A DNA stretch of 64,000 bases from JAQGMJ01 sp036498945 (GCA_036498945.1 DASYEQ010000031.1:50048-114047); one strand, 5' to 3'. Counted from the stretch's first letter, positions 51,940 through 60,869 are shown. Notes: a model not told the origin generated them from the sequence alone. A program made the numbers and translations.

Positions 51940-52912
51940 GGTAGTAGATGCCATGCGGCGAGCGGCCCACCGGGATGCGCTTTTCCACCTGGCGCGTCTG
52001 CATGTTCACCAGAGCCACTTCGCGGCGGCTGCGCGCGGTCACCCACAGCCACTTGCCGTCAGCGGACAATTCCATGCAGTCGGGCGAGCCCGCCACCTTG
52101 ATGCTGTCGACCACCTTGAGCGTCTGCATGTCGAGCACCGAGATGCTGTCCTCCACCCGGTTGGAGACGAACAGGTGGCGCTTGTCGCCGCGGGCGAGGA
52201 AGTTGTGCGCGCCGCGGCCGGTCACCACGCGATCCACCACCTTGTCGCTGGCGCGGTCGATCACGGCGACGAAGTCCTGGCCCATCACGCCCACCAGCAA
52301 TTTGCTGCCATCGGGCGTGAGCCAGATGCCGGCGGGCGCACGGCCGACCGGGATATGGGTGATCATCCGGCCCGTCGCCAGTTCGATCTTGCCTACCGAA
52401 TTGCTGCCCTGCTGGGTGACGTAGACATAGCGGCTGTCGGGAGAAAAAGCGATATGGCTGGGCATCGCGCCGCTTTTCACCCGCGCCAGCGGCTTCAGGG
52501 TATCGGTGAGCGTGCCGGGATAGATATCGACGAAATCCTGGCGCAAGGCGGTAGTGACGAAGTAGCGCCCGTCGGGCGAGAAGCCAAGCTGGTAGGGATC
52601 CATTACGGCGATGCGCCGGGTTATTTCACCGCTCTTGCGGTCCACCACCAGCAGCTGGTTGACGGTGGTGAGACCGATCAACAGCGCGCTGTCGTCCGGC
52701 AGCGGCATCATGTGGTGCGGCCCGCGGCCGACCGGCACGCGCTTCGCTTCGGCGCCGGTCTGCGGGTCGAGCAGGCTCAGGGTGTCGTCGTCCGAATTGA
52801 GGACGATCACATAGTTCGCCAGCGCCACGGCGGGTCGGCACAGGCCGGACAAAAGCACAAGAAGCAGGGCGGCGGTCTTGAATGCGCGTGTGAATACGGC
52901 GAAAAACGGCAT
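51917..52912 (-). CDS. YncE/YVTN-type beta-propeller protein
   Basis: A 331-residue exported protein: signal segment AFKTAALLLVLLSGLCRPAVALA, then about seven repeats of a GxxPxxIxxSPDG/VYVT-like blade (for example FSPDGRYFVTT, FSPDSRYVYVTQQGSNSV, LTPDGSKLLVGVMGQ, LSADGKWLWVTARSR). The fold is a seven-blade YVTN propeller, used as binding scaffold in the periplasm. It starts at 52912, with a longer start at 52936 possible. It is overlapped by the deacetylase gene, which suggests joint action on the envelope. Confidence 0.83.
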   Translation of the reverse strand: MPFFAVFTRAFKTAALLLVLLSGLCRPAVALANYVIVLNSDDDTLSLLDPQTGAEAKRVPVGRGPHHMMPLPDDSALLIGLTTVNQLLVVDRKSGEITRRIAVMDPYQLGFSPDGRYFVTTALRQDFVDIYPGTLTDTLKPLARVKSGAMPSHIAFSPDSRYVYVTQQGSNSVGKIELATGRMITHIPVGRAPAGIWLTPDGSKLLVGVMGQDFVAVIDRASDKVVDRVVTGRGAHNFLARGDKRHLFVSNRVEDSISVLDMQTLKVVDSIKVAGSPDCMELSADGKWLWVTARSRREVALVNMQTRQVEKRIPVGRSPHGIYYHDHAPRQ

Positions 52913-53010
52913 GCGGGAACCCTGTAGGCGCAACACACAATTTTACGCTGCCGTGGCCGCGCCGTTGCACCTCGGTTAAACTTTCGGCGTCTGACCCGGT
53001 CCATCGGTCC

Positions 53011-55749
53011 ATGAAAACGATCAAATATCTGGCTATCGCGCTCGGCGGGCTGATTCTCATCATCGCCGTGGCTGTCGGCATTTTTGCAGCTACCTTCGAC
53101 CCCAACCAGTACAAGGACGAGATCACCCGGGTGGTGAAGGAGAAAAAGGACCGCACGCTGGTGATTCCCGGCGACATCAAGCTGGCGATTTTCCCCAAGC
53201 TGGGGGTGGAGACGGGGGCGGCGTCGCTTTCCGAATACAAGAGCGACAAGCCCTTCCTCAAGGTGTCGCGCGCGCGGCTTTATCTCAACGTGCTGCCGCT
53301 GTTGCGCAAGGAACTGGTGATCGACAAGATCGAGGTCGAGGGCCTGCAGGCCAATGTCGTCAAGCGCCGCGACGGTACGTTCAACTTCGACGACCTGCTG
53401 GCCAAGGATGAAAAGAAGGACGACCAGGAAATGGTCAAGTTCGACGCCCAGGGTTTCAAGCTGGAAAACGCCGCGGTGACCTACAGCGACGAAGCCAGCG
53501 GCCAGACGGCGAAAATCGGCGGTCTGAACCTGGAAACCGGACGTCTTGCCAACGGCGTGCCGGGCAAGTTCAAGCTTGCCGCCGCCCTCGAAGGCGACAA
53601 GCCGGCCGTCAAGGCGCAGCTCGATTTGTCGGGCGAATTGACTTTCGATCTGCCTGCCAAGGTCTATGCGGTGAAGGGGCTGGACGGCAAGGTGGCGGTG
53701 AGCGGGCTGGGCTTCAACGGCGCCACCCTCACGCTGAGGGGCTCGGCGCGCTCGGAGATGGCGAAAAAATCGGTGCACGCCACCGACCTCAAGGTCGAAT
53801 TCGCGGGCAGCTATCGCCAGGCGGGCGCCGACGGCAAGCCGGGCATGGAAGTCACCGGTGCCGCTCTCAAGCTCGCCGCCGACACCCTGACTTTCAATAC
53901 CGATACGCTGGAAGTAGCCGGCAGCAAGATCGATCTTGCCGGCACCGGCAGCTACAACCAGGAGCCCTTCGACATCAAGCTGACCGCGCCGGCGCTCGTC
54001 GCCGACGGACGCAAGAAGGCGCTGCGCAGCGAGAAGATCCAGGTCGAAGCCAAGGGCCGGCGCGGCCAGCAATCGGGCAGCGTGTCGCTGCAGGCAGCGA
54101 AGATCGACGCCGATTTCTCGGTGCACCACATCGCGCTCGAGGGCCTGGACGCCAAGGGCTCAGGCGCCATGCCGGGCGTGCTGCTCAATGATTTCAAGGC
54201 CAAGGTGCCCAAGCTGCAGGTGGACCTGGGTTCGGACCAGATCCAGATCGACGGTGTCACCGTCTCCGCCAGCGGCAGGAAGGGGCCTGACGATTTCGAA
54301 TTCAAGCTCGACGCGCCGCGCCTGTCCGTCAGCAAGGAAAGCGCTGCCGGCGATGCCGTTACCGGTGCGGTGAAAATGTCCGGCAAGGACGCCGTCGACA
54401 TGAAGTTCAGCCTGTCCGACGTCAAAGGCTCGGGCAAAGCGCTGACCATCGGCCGCGTAGCGCTGGAAATCGCCCGCGCGCAATTCGGTGAAACCACCGT
54501 CAGCGGCGGCTTTTACACCGCGCTTACCGCCAATCTCGAAGGCAAGGTATTCGACCTGGCGAAAATCGATGCCAACCTTGCCGTGGCCAATCCGCAGATG
54601 CCGATGAAAAGCGTCAAGCTGCCGATCACCGGCAGCGCGCATGCCGACCTCGGGCGCGAGAACGCCAATGCCGACCTGGCGGTGAAATTCGACGAGAGCA
54701 ACATCACTGCCAAGGCGGGCGTGGCGAAGTTCAGCAATCCGGCGATCAACTTCGATGTCAACATCGACAAGCTCAACGTCGACAAGTATTTCCCGCCCAA
54801 GGCCGCCGGCCCCAAGGGCAGCGAGCCGGAAAAGCCGATCGACCTCTCGGCGCTCAAGACCCTGAACGCCAACGGCACGGTGAAAATCGGCGCCTTGCAG
54901 GTGAACAACATCAAGGCCTCCAACATCGTGCTCAACTTCAAGGCCGCGGGCGGCCGCGTGGACATGAACCCGGTAAGCGCGGCGCTTTACCAGGGCACGA
55001 TGAAGGGCTCGGTCGAGGTCGATGCCAACCGGAACAGTTTCGCGGTGAAGCAGAACCTGGCAGGCGTCAACATCAACCCCCTGATGAAAGACGCCATCGA
55101 CAAGGACATTCTCGAAGGCCGGGGCACGATCGATCTCGACGTCACCACCGCCGGCAATACGCCGTCGGCGCTCAAGCGCGCGCTCAACGGCAGCGCCGCG
55201 CTGAACCTCAAGGACGGCGCCTATAAGGGCGTGAACCTGGCCAAGTCCTTCCGTCAGGTGAAAGCCGGCGTCTCGATGGACAGCAGCAAGGCGCAGGACG
55301 CGAAGAAGGAAGACAAGACCGACTTCACCGAACTGAAAATGAGCGCGCAGATCAAGAACGGCGTGGCCGAGAGCAACGACCTGGATGCCAAATCGCCCTT
55401 CCTGCGCCTGGGAGGCGCAGGCAAGGTGGACATCGGCGCGTCCACCATGGATTACGTCGCCAAGGCCACGGTGGTCAATACCTCCGGCGGCCAGCAGGGC
55501 AAGGAACTGGCGCAACTCAATGGCCTCACGGTACCGGTAAAGCTTTACGGGCCGCTGGATGCGGTGAAATACAGCATCGACTATGCCGCCGTGGCGAAGA
55601 ATCTCGCTACCACCCAGCTCAAGGGTGCCGTCGAGGATAAGTTGAAGGAACAGCTGGGCATCAAGCCGCCCGCCGCCCCGCAGGGGGGCCAGGCGCAGAA
55701 AAAGCCCCAGGGCAATCTTCAGGACCGGCTGAAGGGGTTGCTGCACTGA
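53011..55749 (+). CDS. AsmA-family protein
   Basis: A 912-residue envelope protein of the AsmA-like family. One N-terminal membrane helix (IKYLAIALGGLILIIAVAVGIFAATF) is followed by the AsmA start (DPNQYKDEITRVVKEKKDRTL) and a long, beta-strand-rich periplasmic part with the C-terminal GRGTIDLDVTTAGNTPSALKRALNGS domain. The C terminus is rich in Pro, Gln and Lys. Related AsmA-like proteins bridge the envelope and affect outer-membrane lipid transport. Its stop overlaps the mutY ATG by 1 bp. Confidence 0.88.
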   Translation: MKTIKYLAIALGGLILIIAVAVGIFAATFDPNQYKDEITRVVKEKKDRTLVIPGDIKLAIFPKLGVETGAASLSEYKSDKPFLKVSRARLYLNVLPLLRKELVIDKIEVEGLQANVVKRRDGTFNFDDLLAKDEKKDDQEMVKFDAQGFKLENAAVTYSDEASGQTAKIGGLNLETGRLANGVPGKFKLAAALEGDKPAVKAQLDLSGELTFDLPAKVYAVKGLDGKVAVSGLGFNGATLTLRGSARSEMAKKSVHATDLKVEFAGSYRQAGADGKPGMEVTGAALKLAADTLTFNTDTLEVAGSKIDLAGTGSYNQEPFDIKLTAPALVADGRKKALRSEKIQVEAKGRRGQQSGSVSLQAAKIDADFSVHHIALEGLDAKGSGAMPGVLLNDFKAKVPKLQVDLGSDQIQIDGVTVSASGRKGPDDFEFKLDAPRLSVSKESAAGDAVTGAVKMSGKDAVDMKFSLSDVKGSGKALTIGRVALEIARAQFGETTVSGGFYTALTANLEGKVFDLAKIDANLAVANPQMPMKSVKLPITGSAHADLGRENANADLAVKFDESNITAKAGVAKFSNPAINFDVNIDKLNVDKYFPPKAAGPKGSEPEKPIDLSALKTLNANGTVKIGALQVNNIKASNIVLNFKAAGGRVDMNPVSAALYQGTMKGSVEVDANRNSFAVKQNLAGVNINPLMKDAIDKDILEGRGTIDLDVTTAGNTPSALKRALNGSAALNLKDGAYKGVNLAKSFRQVKAGVSMDSSKAQDAKKEDKTDFTELKMSAQIKNGVAESNDLDAKSPFLRLGGAGKVDIGASTMDYVAKATVVNTSGGQQGKELAQLNGLTVPVKLYGPLDAVKYSIDYAAVAKNLATTQLKGAVEDKLKEQLGIKPPAAPQGGQAQKKPQGNLQDRLKGLLH

Positions 55750-56813
55750 TGCCGGCAAAGGGAGAGGATAGTTTCGCGCAGCGGGTGATCGGCTGGCAGC
55801 AGACGCACGGCCGCCACGACCTGCCGTGGCAAAACACCCGCGACCCCTATGGCATCTGGGTCTCGGAGATCATGCTGCAGCAGACCCAGGTGAGCGCGGT
55901 GGTCGGCTATTACCAGCGCTTCATGGAACGGTTCCCTGACGTCGCCAGTCTGGCCACTGCCCCCAACGACGAAGTGATGCGCCACTGGGCGGGCCTCGGC
56001 TACTACAGTCGTGCGCGCAACCTGCATCGCGCCGCGCAACTGGTGATGGACCGGCACGGCGGCGCATTCCCGCGCGGGCAGGAGGAGATCGAGGCCCTGC
56101 CGGGAATCGGCCGCTCCACCGCCGCCGCCATCCGTGCTTTTGCCTTCGGCGCGCGTGCCGCAATTCTCGATGGCAACGTCAAGCGGGTGTTCGCGCGCCA
56201 TGCCGGCATTGCCGGCTACCCGGGCCTGCCCAAGATCGAAAAGCAGATGTGGCAACTGGCCGACGAGCGCTTGCCACAAGGCGGCCTGGAACCCTATATC
56301 CAGGGCCTGATGGATCTCGGCGCCACCCTGTGCACGCGCGGCCGCCCGCGCTGCAAGGATTGCCCGGTGGCTACGGACTGCGTTGCGCGGCGCGAGAACC
56401 GCACCGCAGAATTGCCCACGCGCAAGCCGAAAAAGGAGCTGCCGCAACGCGAGACCATGATGCTGGTACTGATGCGCGCCGGCAGCGTGCTGCTGGAAAA
56501 ACGCCCGCCCACCGGTATCTGGGGCGGCCTCTGGTCGCTGCCGCAGGCCGAAGACGACAGCGCTGCCCGCAAACTCGCGCAAGCCTTCGGCGCCGACTGG
56601 AAAAGCCGCGAGTCGCTCAACGTGATCGAGCATGGCTTCACCCACTATCACCTGAGCATCAAGCCCTTGCTGCTCACCGCCAAGGTCAGCCTCGCCACCG
56701 AAGAACCCGGCCACGTCTGGCTGCCTCTCGCCGAAGCCAAGGACGCCGCGCTGCCCTCACCGGTAAAGAAGCTCCTCACCAGTCTCGCTGCCGGCACGCC
56801 GCTGTTCGATTAG
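55749..56813 (+). CDS. mutY: Adenine DNA glycosylase
   Basis: Base-excision repair enzyme removing A opposite 8-oxoguanine, 354 residues. It has the EIMLQQTQVSAVVGYY block, the HhH LPGIGRSTAAAI with its following catalytic Asp region, and the [4Fe-4S] ligands C-x6-C-x2-C-x5-C (CTRGRPRCKDCPVATDC). The C-terminal NUDIX-like domain ends after HVWLPLAEAKDAALPSPVKKLL. It is translationally linked to the AsmA gene (1-bp overlap). Confidence 0.96.
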   Translation: MPAKGEDSFAQRVIGWQQTHGRHDLPWQNTRDPYGIWVSEIMLQQTQVSAVVGYYQRFMERFPDVASLATAPNDEVMRHWAGLGYYSRARNLHRAAQLVMDRHGGAFPRGQEEIEALPGIGRSTAAAIRAFAFGARAAILDGNVKRVFARHAGIAGYPGLPKIEKQMWQLADERLPQGGLEPYIQGLMDLGATLCTRGRPRCKDCPVATDCVARRENRTAELPTRKPKKELPQRETMMLVLMRAGSVLLEKRPPTGIWGGLWSLPQAEDDSAARKLAQAFGADWKSRESLNVIEHGFTHYHLSIKPLLLTAKVSLATEEPGHVWLPLAEAKDAALPSPVKKLLTSLAAGTPLFD

Positions 56814-56884
56814 TGTTCGATAGGGCGCGCAGCCTCTTGTACGAGACAAGCCTACGCGCCTTGCCTTTTCGTCGCAGTCAAGCC

Positions 56885-56954
56885 AAAGAATCGACCGGCT
56901 CTGCCGGCGATTTCTTGCAAACCAGAACCACGCAAAAGCAGGCTTTTACTTTTG
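56885..56954 (-). repeat. Two-hairpin intergenic element, copy E (overlapping a stop codon)
   Basis: HP2 lies at about 56931-56956, pairing CAAAAG with CTTTTG around a loop; here the TAA stop of the LON-domain gene (56946-56948) falls inside the element, so the repeat supplies the last codon and stop. HP1 (56885-56916) has core CCGGC-TCT-GCCGG with partial A/T arms. The right arm of HP2 resembles copy B (TTTTGTCCG) while the left arm resembles copy D (CGCAAAAG), as if two variants recombined. Confidence 0.65.
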
Positions 56955-57581
56955 TCCGCTTTTCAGTCCCTGCTGCCCCAGGTACTTGTGGATGATCTCC
57001 AGGCGCGAGTCCGGATCCTCCAGCTCCATCAGCTTCTGCTTGGCTAGCGCCGGGATCGGCAGCACCTCGCACAAGCGGTTCGACAGCCACACCGCGTTGT
57101 TGAAGTCATGCGGCTCCGGGATCAGGTCGGCCGGCAGCTTCGGCAGCACAGCTTTCAGGAGAATCATGCATCCCGAAAATTCGGCGCGCACGCCGGTCGC
57201 CGCATCGTCGGCCATCGGCTCTGCCTTGGCGCGGATCAGGCCATTGGCTTCCACCTTCGAGGAGAGGACGCGAAAGCGCTGCGAGCCGCGCGTCTTGATC
57301 TGCAGCACGCCCAACTGCTGCATGTCCCAGTCGGTGATGGTGGCCAGGCAGCCGATCTCGTGCGGCACCGCCGGCACGCCCACTTCCTTGCCTTCCTTGA
57401 TCAGGCACACGCCGAAGGGCCTGCCCGCCTTCATGCATTCGCGCGTCATGTCGACATAGCGCGCCTCGAACACCTTGAGCGGCAGGGAGCCGCCCGGGAA
57501 CAGCACGGTGCCGAGCGGAAAAATCGGCAGGTCATCCCAGTCAGGCGCCTGTTGCGGCACCGGCATGGCGAGGTCATTCAC
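56946..57581 (-). CDS. LON-substrate-binding-domain protein
   Basis: A 211-residue protein consisting of a single LON N-terminal (substrate-binding) domain. It has LPIFPLGTVLFPGGSLPLKVFEARYVDMTRECM and FGVCLIKEGKEVG, as in stand-alone LON-domain proteins; the ATPase and protease parts of Lon are absent. Its function is unknown but the gene is widespread. It starts within 4 bp of the rapZ stop. Its C-terminal residue and stop come from a two-hairpin repeat. Confidence 0.87.
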   Translation of the reverse strand: MNDLAMPVPQQAPDWDDLPIFPLGTVLFPGGSLPLKVFEARYVDMTRECMKAGRPFGVCLIKEGKEVGVPAVPHEIGCLATITDWDMQQLGVLQIKTRGSQRFRVLSSKVEANGLIRAKAEPMADDAATGVRAEFSGCMILLKAVLPKLPADLIPEPHDFNNAVWLSNRLCEVLPIPALAKQKLMELEDPDSRLEIIHKYLGQQGLKSGQK

Positions 57582-58426
57582 TTATTCAGCTCCCTGTGCC
57601 GCACCAGCACGTCGACGCTTTCCCGGAAGCGCGCGGCCAGTTGTTCGGCGAAATAGACGGAACGATGCTGGCCGCCGGTGCAGCCGATGGCGATCGTCAG
57701 GTAGTGGCGGCTGTCGCGCGCGTAGGCGGGCAGCCATTTTTCGGCCAGGTTGCCGATGTCGGCGAGCATGTCCTGGGCTGCGGGGATGGCATCCAGGTAG
57801 GCGATCACCGGCGCATCGAGCCCCGAAAGCGGACGCAACTGGGCGTCGTAATAGGGATTGGGCAGCGGCCGCACATCGAACACCAGGTCGGCATCCAGCG
57901 GGATGCCCAGCTTGAAGCCGAAGGAGGTGAATACCACCGTCAACGATGAACGTTCGGTTTCAAGGAAGTCGAGCAGCCAGTCGCGCAGCGTAGAGGGACG
58001 CAAATCGCTGGTGTCGATGCGGTGTGCCAAGCTGTGCAGATCCTCCAGCAGCTCGCGCTCGCGTGCAATATATTCGGGCACCGTGGCGGTGCCGTCGTCC
58101 AGCGGGTGGCGCCGCCGTGTTTCCGAGTAGCGCTTGATCAGCGTGTCGGTCTTGGCATCGAGGAACAGCATGCGCAGGTCGATGCCGAAGCGCTGCATGC
58201 CGGCCAGGTATTGCGGCAGGTCGGCGAGGCCGCGGCCGGCGGCGGCGGTGCGCGCATCGATCGACACTGCGAGCCTCTCCTGGCCCGACTCGGTCAGGGT
58301 CGCCACCAGTTCCGGCAGCATCGCCGCCGGCAGGTTGTCAACGCAGTAGTAGCCACTGTCTTCCAGGGCGCGGAGCGCAACGCTCTTGCCGGAGCCGGAA
58401 AGACCGGTGACGAGGATGAGCTGCAT
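57578..58426 (-). CDS. rapZ: RNase adapter protein RapZ (P-loop)
   Basis: A 282-residue P-loop protein. Walker A TGLSGSGKSVAL is at residues 7-18 and the C-terminal FGFKLGIPLDADLVFDVRPLPNPY and AIGCTGGQHRSVYFAEQLA blocks are typical. In enterobacteria RapZ directs RNase E to the sRNA GlmZ; here GlmZ is not expected and another RNA or metabolite role is likely. It overlaps the LON-domain gene by 4 bp and lies downstream of hprK, from which a repeat array separates it. Confidence 0.93.
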   Translation of the reverse strand: MQLILVTGLSGSGKSVALRALEDSGYYCVDNLPAAMLPELVATLTESGQERLAVSIDARTAAAGRGLADLPQYLAGMQRFGIDLRMLFLDAKTDTLIKRYSETRRRHPLDDGTATVPEYIARERELLEDLHSLAHRIDTSDLRPSTLRDWLLDFLETERSSLTVVFTSFGFKLGIPLDADLVFDVRPLPNPYYDAQLRPLSGLDAPVIAYLDAIPAAQDMLADIGNLAEKWLPAYARDSRHYLTIAIGCTGGQHRSVYFAEQLAARFRESVDVLVRHRELNK

Positions 58427-58864
58427 GATGCGGCGGCTTGGGCCTGTTCAGGTGTATTCAGGGCGCCCGCCTTCCCGGGGGAAACGACATGTCAGGCAGC
58501 GTAACGCCGCCAGCCCGACATGCGCCTGCTCAAGGCGCCATGGCCGAATCATGCCGGAAAAAGGAAAAATATGCTGCCTCCGCGCCACGGCCGGCAGGTT
58601 TCGACCGTCAAGCGAAGCTACGTAAGGGACAAGCCGTGGGCCACACAGTCAAGCGGCGGGCCGTAACCACACAGTCAAACGAAGCTGCGCAAGGGATAGG
58701 CCGCAGGCCGCAAGGGAACGGTAGTTCCCTTCCCTGCAGAATAGGCCGAGGCCGCACGCTCAAACGAAGCTGCGCAAAGGATAGGCCGAAGGCCGTAAGG
58801 GAACAGCTGTTCCCTTCCCTGCAGAATAGGCCGAAGGCCGTAAGGGAACAGCAGTTTCCTTCCC
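58427..58864. repeat. Palindrome-rich repeat array between hprK and rapZ
   Basis: A 438-bp gap. From about 58607 to 58864 a unit with three parts recurs: TCAAACGAAGCTGCGCAA, then ATAGGCCGAAGGCCGTAA, then an AAGGGAAC...GTTCCCTT dyad. The dyads are at 58712-58731, 58797-58816 (a perfect 20-bp palindrome AAGGGAACAGCTGTTCCCTT) and 58842-58861 (imperfect). GGCC-GAA-GGCC stems flank each. Truncated, diverged units lie at 58607-58680. The array ends 3 bp from the hprK stop. The stretch 58427-58600 holds no clear gene or repeat. There is no CRISPR spacer structure. Confidence 0.8.
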
Positions 58865-59806
58865 CTACCCTTCGTCCATCGCCGCCTGCTGCCGCGCCAT
58901 GAAGTCGGCCATGGTGTCGATCCCGCGCAGTTGCAGGATGGTGTTGCGCACCGCGGCCTCGGTCAACACGGCCAGGTTGCGGCCGGCGGCAACGGGGATG
59001 ACGACCTTGCGGATCGGCACGCCCAGCACGTTTTCCATCTGCTCGTTCAGCGGCAGGCGCTCGTAGTCGGCGGTGCCGATGGCATGCGGGCGCTGCAGGT
59101 GCACAATCAACTTCAGGTTCATCTTCGGGCGCACCGCGGTTTCGCCGAAGATGGCACGGATGTCGAGCAGGCCCAGGCCGCGCACTTCCAGCAGATTCTT
59201 CAGCAGTGGCGGGCAGCGGCCTTCCAGCGTTTTTGAGGCGATGCGCGTGAGTTCGACCACGTCGTCGGCCACCAGGCCGTGCGCACGGCTGATCAGCTCC
59301 AGCCCGAGTTCACTCTTGCCCAGGCCGGACTCGCCGGTGATCAGCACGCCCAGGCCCAGCACGTCCATCAGCACGCCGTGCATGGTGGTCTTGGGCGCCA
59401 GCACCTTGGTGAGGTAAACGCGCAGCATGTCGATCACCGTGGCGGCGGCCACTGGGGTGGCGAATACCGGCACGCCATGCGCCGCGCAGGCCTGCACGAT
59501 CACTGCCGGCGCTTCCACGCCGTCGGCGATGATCAGCCCCGGCGGGTTGCCGCCCAGCAGTTCGGAGAGGTAATGCTGCTGGCGGGTGGCGGCGAGATGC
59601 GCGAGGTAATCGTACTCCGGCTTGCCGATCACCTGCAGGCGATCCTTGTGGATCAGGTTCAGGTGTCCGACCATGTCGGCCACCGAATGGCTGGCGTAGG
59701 CGTCCGGATTGAGGACCTTGGTGCCGTGCTCCTCGCCGGCGATCCAGGAGAGCTCGAGCTGGCGCGAGGCGCCGTCGAACAGGGACTTGAGGGTCAGTGG
59801 CTGCAT
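58865..59806 (-). CDS. hprK: HPr kinase/phosphorylase
   Basis: A 313-residue bifunctional kinase/phosphorylase that phosphorylates HPr on Ser. Walker A GESGLGKSELGLEL is intact, as are HGLVADD and the GVPIRKVVIPVAAGRNLAVL stretch. In betaproteobacteria hprK sits between ptsN and rapZ and links the PTS to regulation rather than to sugar uptake. Its stop abuts the repeat array. Confidence 0.95.
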   Translation of the reverse strand: MQPLTLKSLFDGASRQLELSWIAGEEHGTKVLNPDAYASHSVADMVGHLNLIHKDRLQVIGKPEYDYLAHLAATRQQHYLSELLGGNPPGLIIADGVEAPAVIVQACAAHGVPVFATPVAAATVIDMLRVYLTKVLAPKTTMHGVLMDVLGLGVLITGESGLGKSELGLELISRAHGLVADDVVELTRIASKTLEGRCPPLLKNLLEVRGLGLLDIRAIFGETAVRPKMNLKLIVHLQRPHAIGTADYERLPLNEQMENVLGVPIRKVVIPVAAGRNLAVLTEAAVRNTILQLRGIDTMADFMARQQAAMDEG

Positions 59807-59840
59807 CGTCGGCCGGCGCGCGGAAGAAGGGAAACAGGCA

Positions 59841-60317
59841 TCAGCGTACTCCGGTGAGTTCGCGGTAGACGCTGGCGGCGTCGGGCAGGCTGCTCAAGCG
59901 GCTGCGCGCATCGACGTCGGCGAAGATCTCGGCCAGCGAGGCCAGGATCTGCAAATGGCTGTTGGTGTCCTTCTCCGGCATCAGGACGAAAAAGAGCAGG
60001 TTGACCGGCTTGCCGTCGGGCGCCTCGAAGGGAATCGCTTCCTTCAGGCGCAGGAAGGCGCCTACCGGCGAATTCAGCTTGGCGATACGCCCGTGGGGAA
60101 TCGCCACCCCCTGGCCCAACCCGGTGGAGCCTAAGCGCTCGCGCGCGAACAGGCTGTCGAACACCGCGGCGCGCGCGATGCCCTGGTGATTCTGGAAGAG
60201 CATCCCCGCTTCGTCGAAGACGCGGCGTTTACTGGCGAGCTCGAGATCGAGCGCGACATTGGTTTCCGGCAGCAGCCGGGCGATGACTTGCGAAGGGGTC
60301 TGGATGGGCGAATTCAT
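59841..60317 (-). CDS. ptsN: PTS nitrogen-regulatory protein IIA(Ntr)
   Basis: A 158-residue EIIA-Ntr. The phosphorylatable His is in AIPHGRI, followed by VNLLFFVLMPEKDTNSHLQILASLAEIF. I start it at the ATG at 60317 (MNSPIQTPSQVIARLL) rather than at 60338. It acts by protein phosphorylation in nitrogen/potassium control and sits with rpoN and hpf. A TATAAT at 60361-60366 (minus strand) may be its promoter. Confidence 0.95.
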   Translation of the reverse strand: MNSPIQTPSQVIARLLPETNVALDLELASKRRVFDEAGMLFQNHQGIARAAVFDSLFARERLGSTGLGQGVAIPHGRIAKLNSPVGAFLRLKEAIPFEAPDGKPVNLLFFVLMPEKDTNSHLQILASLAEIFADVDARSRLSSLPDAASVYRELTGVR

Positions 60318-60360
60318 GCACCGTGCCTGGGGCCACAATCCCCAAGTCTAACGGGCGCGA

Positions 60361-60366
60361 ATTATA
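60361..60366 (-). promoter_or_regulatory. -10 element (TATAAT) for ptsN
   Basis: On the minus strand a perfect TATAAT lies 43 bp before the ptsN ATG. No good -35 hexamer is visible at 16-18 bp, so it is a tentative promoter between hpf and ptsN. Confidence 0.4.
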
Positions 60367-60419
60367 CGCTTGGATCGGCGCGCCCGGATCATCGCGGCGC
60401 AAGCGGCACCGGTGTCTGG

Positions 60420-60474
60420 CCGCAGCCCCGCGTTCCGGCCATGCCGGAATCGATCGCTGGAAACGGGGCTGCGG
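60420..60474 (-). terminator. Large hairpin after hpf
   Basis: CCGCAGCCCCG (60420-60430) pairs with CGGGGCTGCGG (60464-60474), and a second hairpin, TTCCGGC-ATG-GCCGGAA read on the minus strand (60433-60449), lies inside. There is no T run, so termination is uncertain; it may protect or pause the hpf transcript. Confidence 0.4.
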
Positions 60475-60502
60475 GCGAGGTCGTAACCGCGCGGAATCGA
60501 AG

Positions 60503-60823
60503 CTAGTTCAGCTCCATGCGCTTGGCCGCCTCGCAGACGTGACTCTGCGTCTTGTCCTTGTATTTGCAGATCTGGCGGTCGAGCTTGTCGGCCAAGGTAT
60601 CGATGGCCGCATACATGTTTTCGTCCACCGTCTCGACGAAAATATCCTTGCCGCGGACATGCACGTTGACTTCTGCTTTTTGTGCCAGCTTTTCGACCGA
60701 GAGGATAACGCTGACGTCGATGACGTGGTCGAAGTGGCGATTGATGCGGGAGAGTTTGGAAACCACGTATTCGTGGATCGCGGGGGTGACAGAAATATGG
60801 TGCCCGCTGACGGTGAAATTCAT
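60503..60823 (-). CDS. hpf: Ribosome hibernation-promoting factor (short HPF)
   Basis: A 106-residue HPF/YfiA-family protein (MNFTVSGHHISVTPAIHEYVVSKLSRINRHF...). The domain is complete but there is no C-terminal dimerisation tail, so it is the short type that promotes 100S ribosomes together with another factor. VHVRGKDIFVETVDENMYAAID is the conserved RNA-binding block. It follows rpoN in the same direction with 46 bp between. Confidence 0.95.
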   Translation of the reverse strand: MNFTVSGHHISVTPAIHEYVVSKLSRINRHFDHVIDVSVILSVEKLAQKAEVNVHVRGKDIFVETVDENMYAAIDTLADKLDRQICKYKDKTQSHVCEAAKRMELN

Positions 60824-60869
60824 TCGTGTCTCCTTTCCAGCGGCGCCTTCCGCGAGAAAGAAGGCCCCG

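Noticed and set aside
58607..58864. Possible CRISPR array between hprK and rapZ
   Set aside because: The repeat units are few, diverged and palindromic; spacing varies, the parts between are themselves repeats, and there are no cas genes.
58438..58902. A 154-codon rightward ORF in the same gap
   Set aside because: It is made up of translated repeat units and overlaps the hprK end antisense. It is open only because the repeat has no stop in that frame.
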